In this document: piece after piece, positions 14,332 through 14,335 of the stretch
Numbering within the stretch: position 1 is the stretch's first letter
How the letters are laid out: each line of letters begins with the position of its first letter
From: Deltaproteobacteria bacterium
GTDB taxonomy: Bacteria; Desulfobacterota; Syntrophia; Syntrophales; UBA5619
Assembly: GCA_023487865.1 (NCBI GenBank)
Contig: JAMDBG010000099.1
Coordinates: forward strand, 1 to 14,335
Direction: 5' to 3'
Length of the DNA: 14,335 bases
The notes under the pieces: generated by a model
Told to the model about the DNA's origin: nothing
Seen by the model: only the letters and a program-made list of their open reading frames with translations
The model's database searches: none
Position numbers and translations under genes: made by a program

Positions 14332-14335
14332 CTAT

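Overview
The window reads as bacterial chromosome from a GC-rich, probably anaerobic, metabolically versatile organism. The gene mix (acyl-CoA carboxylase carboxyltransferase, an AUH-like crotonase, an FAA1-type fatty acyl-CoA ligase, a tripartite tricarboxylate transporter, a PflX-type radical SAM protein and an HD-GYP protein) suggests Desulfobacterota (former Deltaproteobacteria), perhaps a Syntrophales-like lineage. This is inferred from gene content and protein resemblance, not from a marker gene. No rRNA, tRNA, CRISPR array, insertion sequence or phage gene was seen.

Layout. (1) Bases 1-2284, plus strand: a 5'-truncated pabB-pabC fusion overlaps a PflX-like radical SAM gene by ATGA. The first 59 bases are an exact inverted copy of bases 1129-1187 of the same gene, so the left edge is rearranged or, more likely, a fold-back artefact at a contig end. 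(2) Bases 2356-3525: a lower-GC CPBP-family membrane protease gene, then a small unrecognised ORF or gene remnant. (3) Bases 3512 to about 6133, minus strand: a carboxyltransferase subunit followed by an enoyl-CoA hydratase that resembles methylglutaconyl-CoA hydratase. Together they suggest a step pair of leucine/isovalerate-type acyl-CoA metabolism. (4) Bases 6134-6503: a divergent regulatory region with a good sigma70-type promoter on each strand. (5) Bases 6504-7574, plus strand: an HD-GYP protein, probably a cyclic-di-GMP phosphodiesterase. (6) Bases 7719-12414, minus strand: a transport/catabolism cluster read in the order COG4091 dehydrogenase-like gene, tctC, tctB, tctA. A leader of about 390 bases upstream holds a TTGACA promoter and several dyad sites. 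(7) Bases 12808-14331, minus strand: an FAA1-type acyl-CoA synthetase lacking its N-terminal part at the right edge.

How the parts fit: the window looks like ordinary but carbon-flexible metabolism, with folate synthesis, uptake of an unknown carboxylate through TctCBA coupled to an NAD(P)-dependent enzyme of unknown substrate, fatty-acid activation and branched-chain acyl-CoA carboxylation/hydration. I see no clear new defence or mobile system. The most unusual items are the operator-rich leader of the COG4091-tct cluster, the mosaic-looking carboxyltransferase, the uncharacterised PflX-type partner of pabBC, and the anomalies at both window edges.
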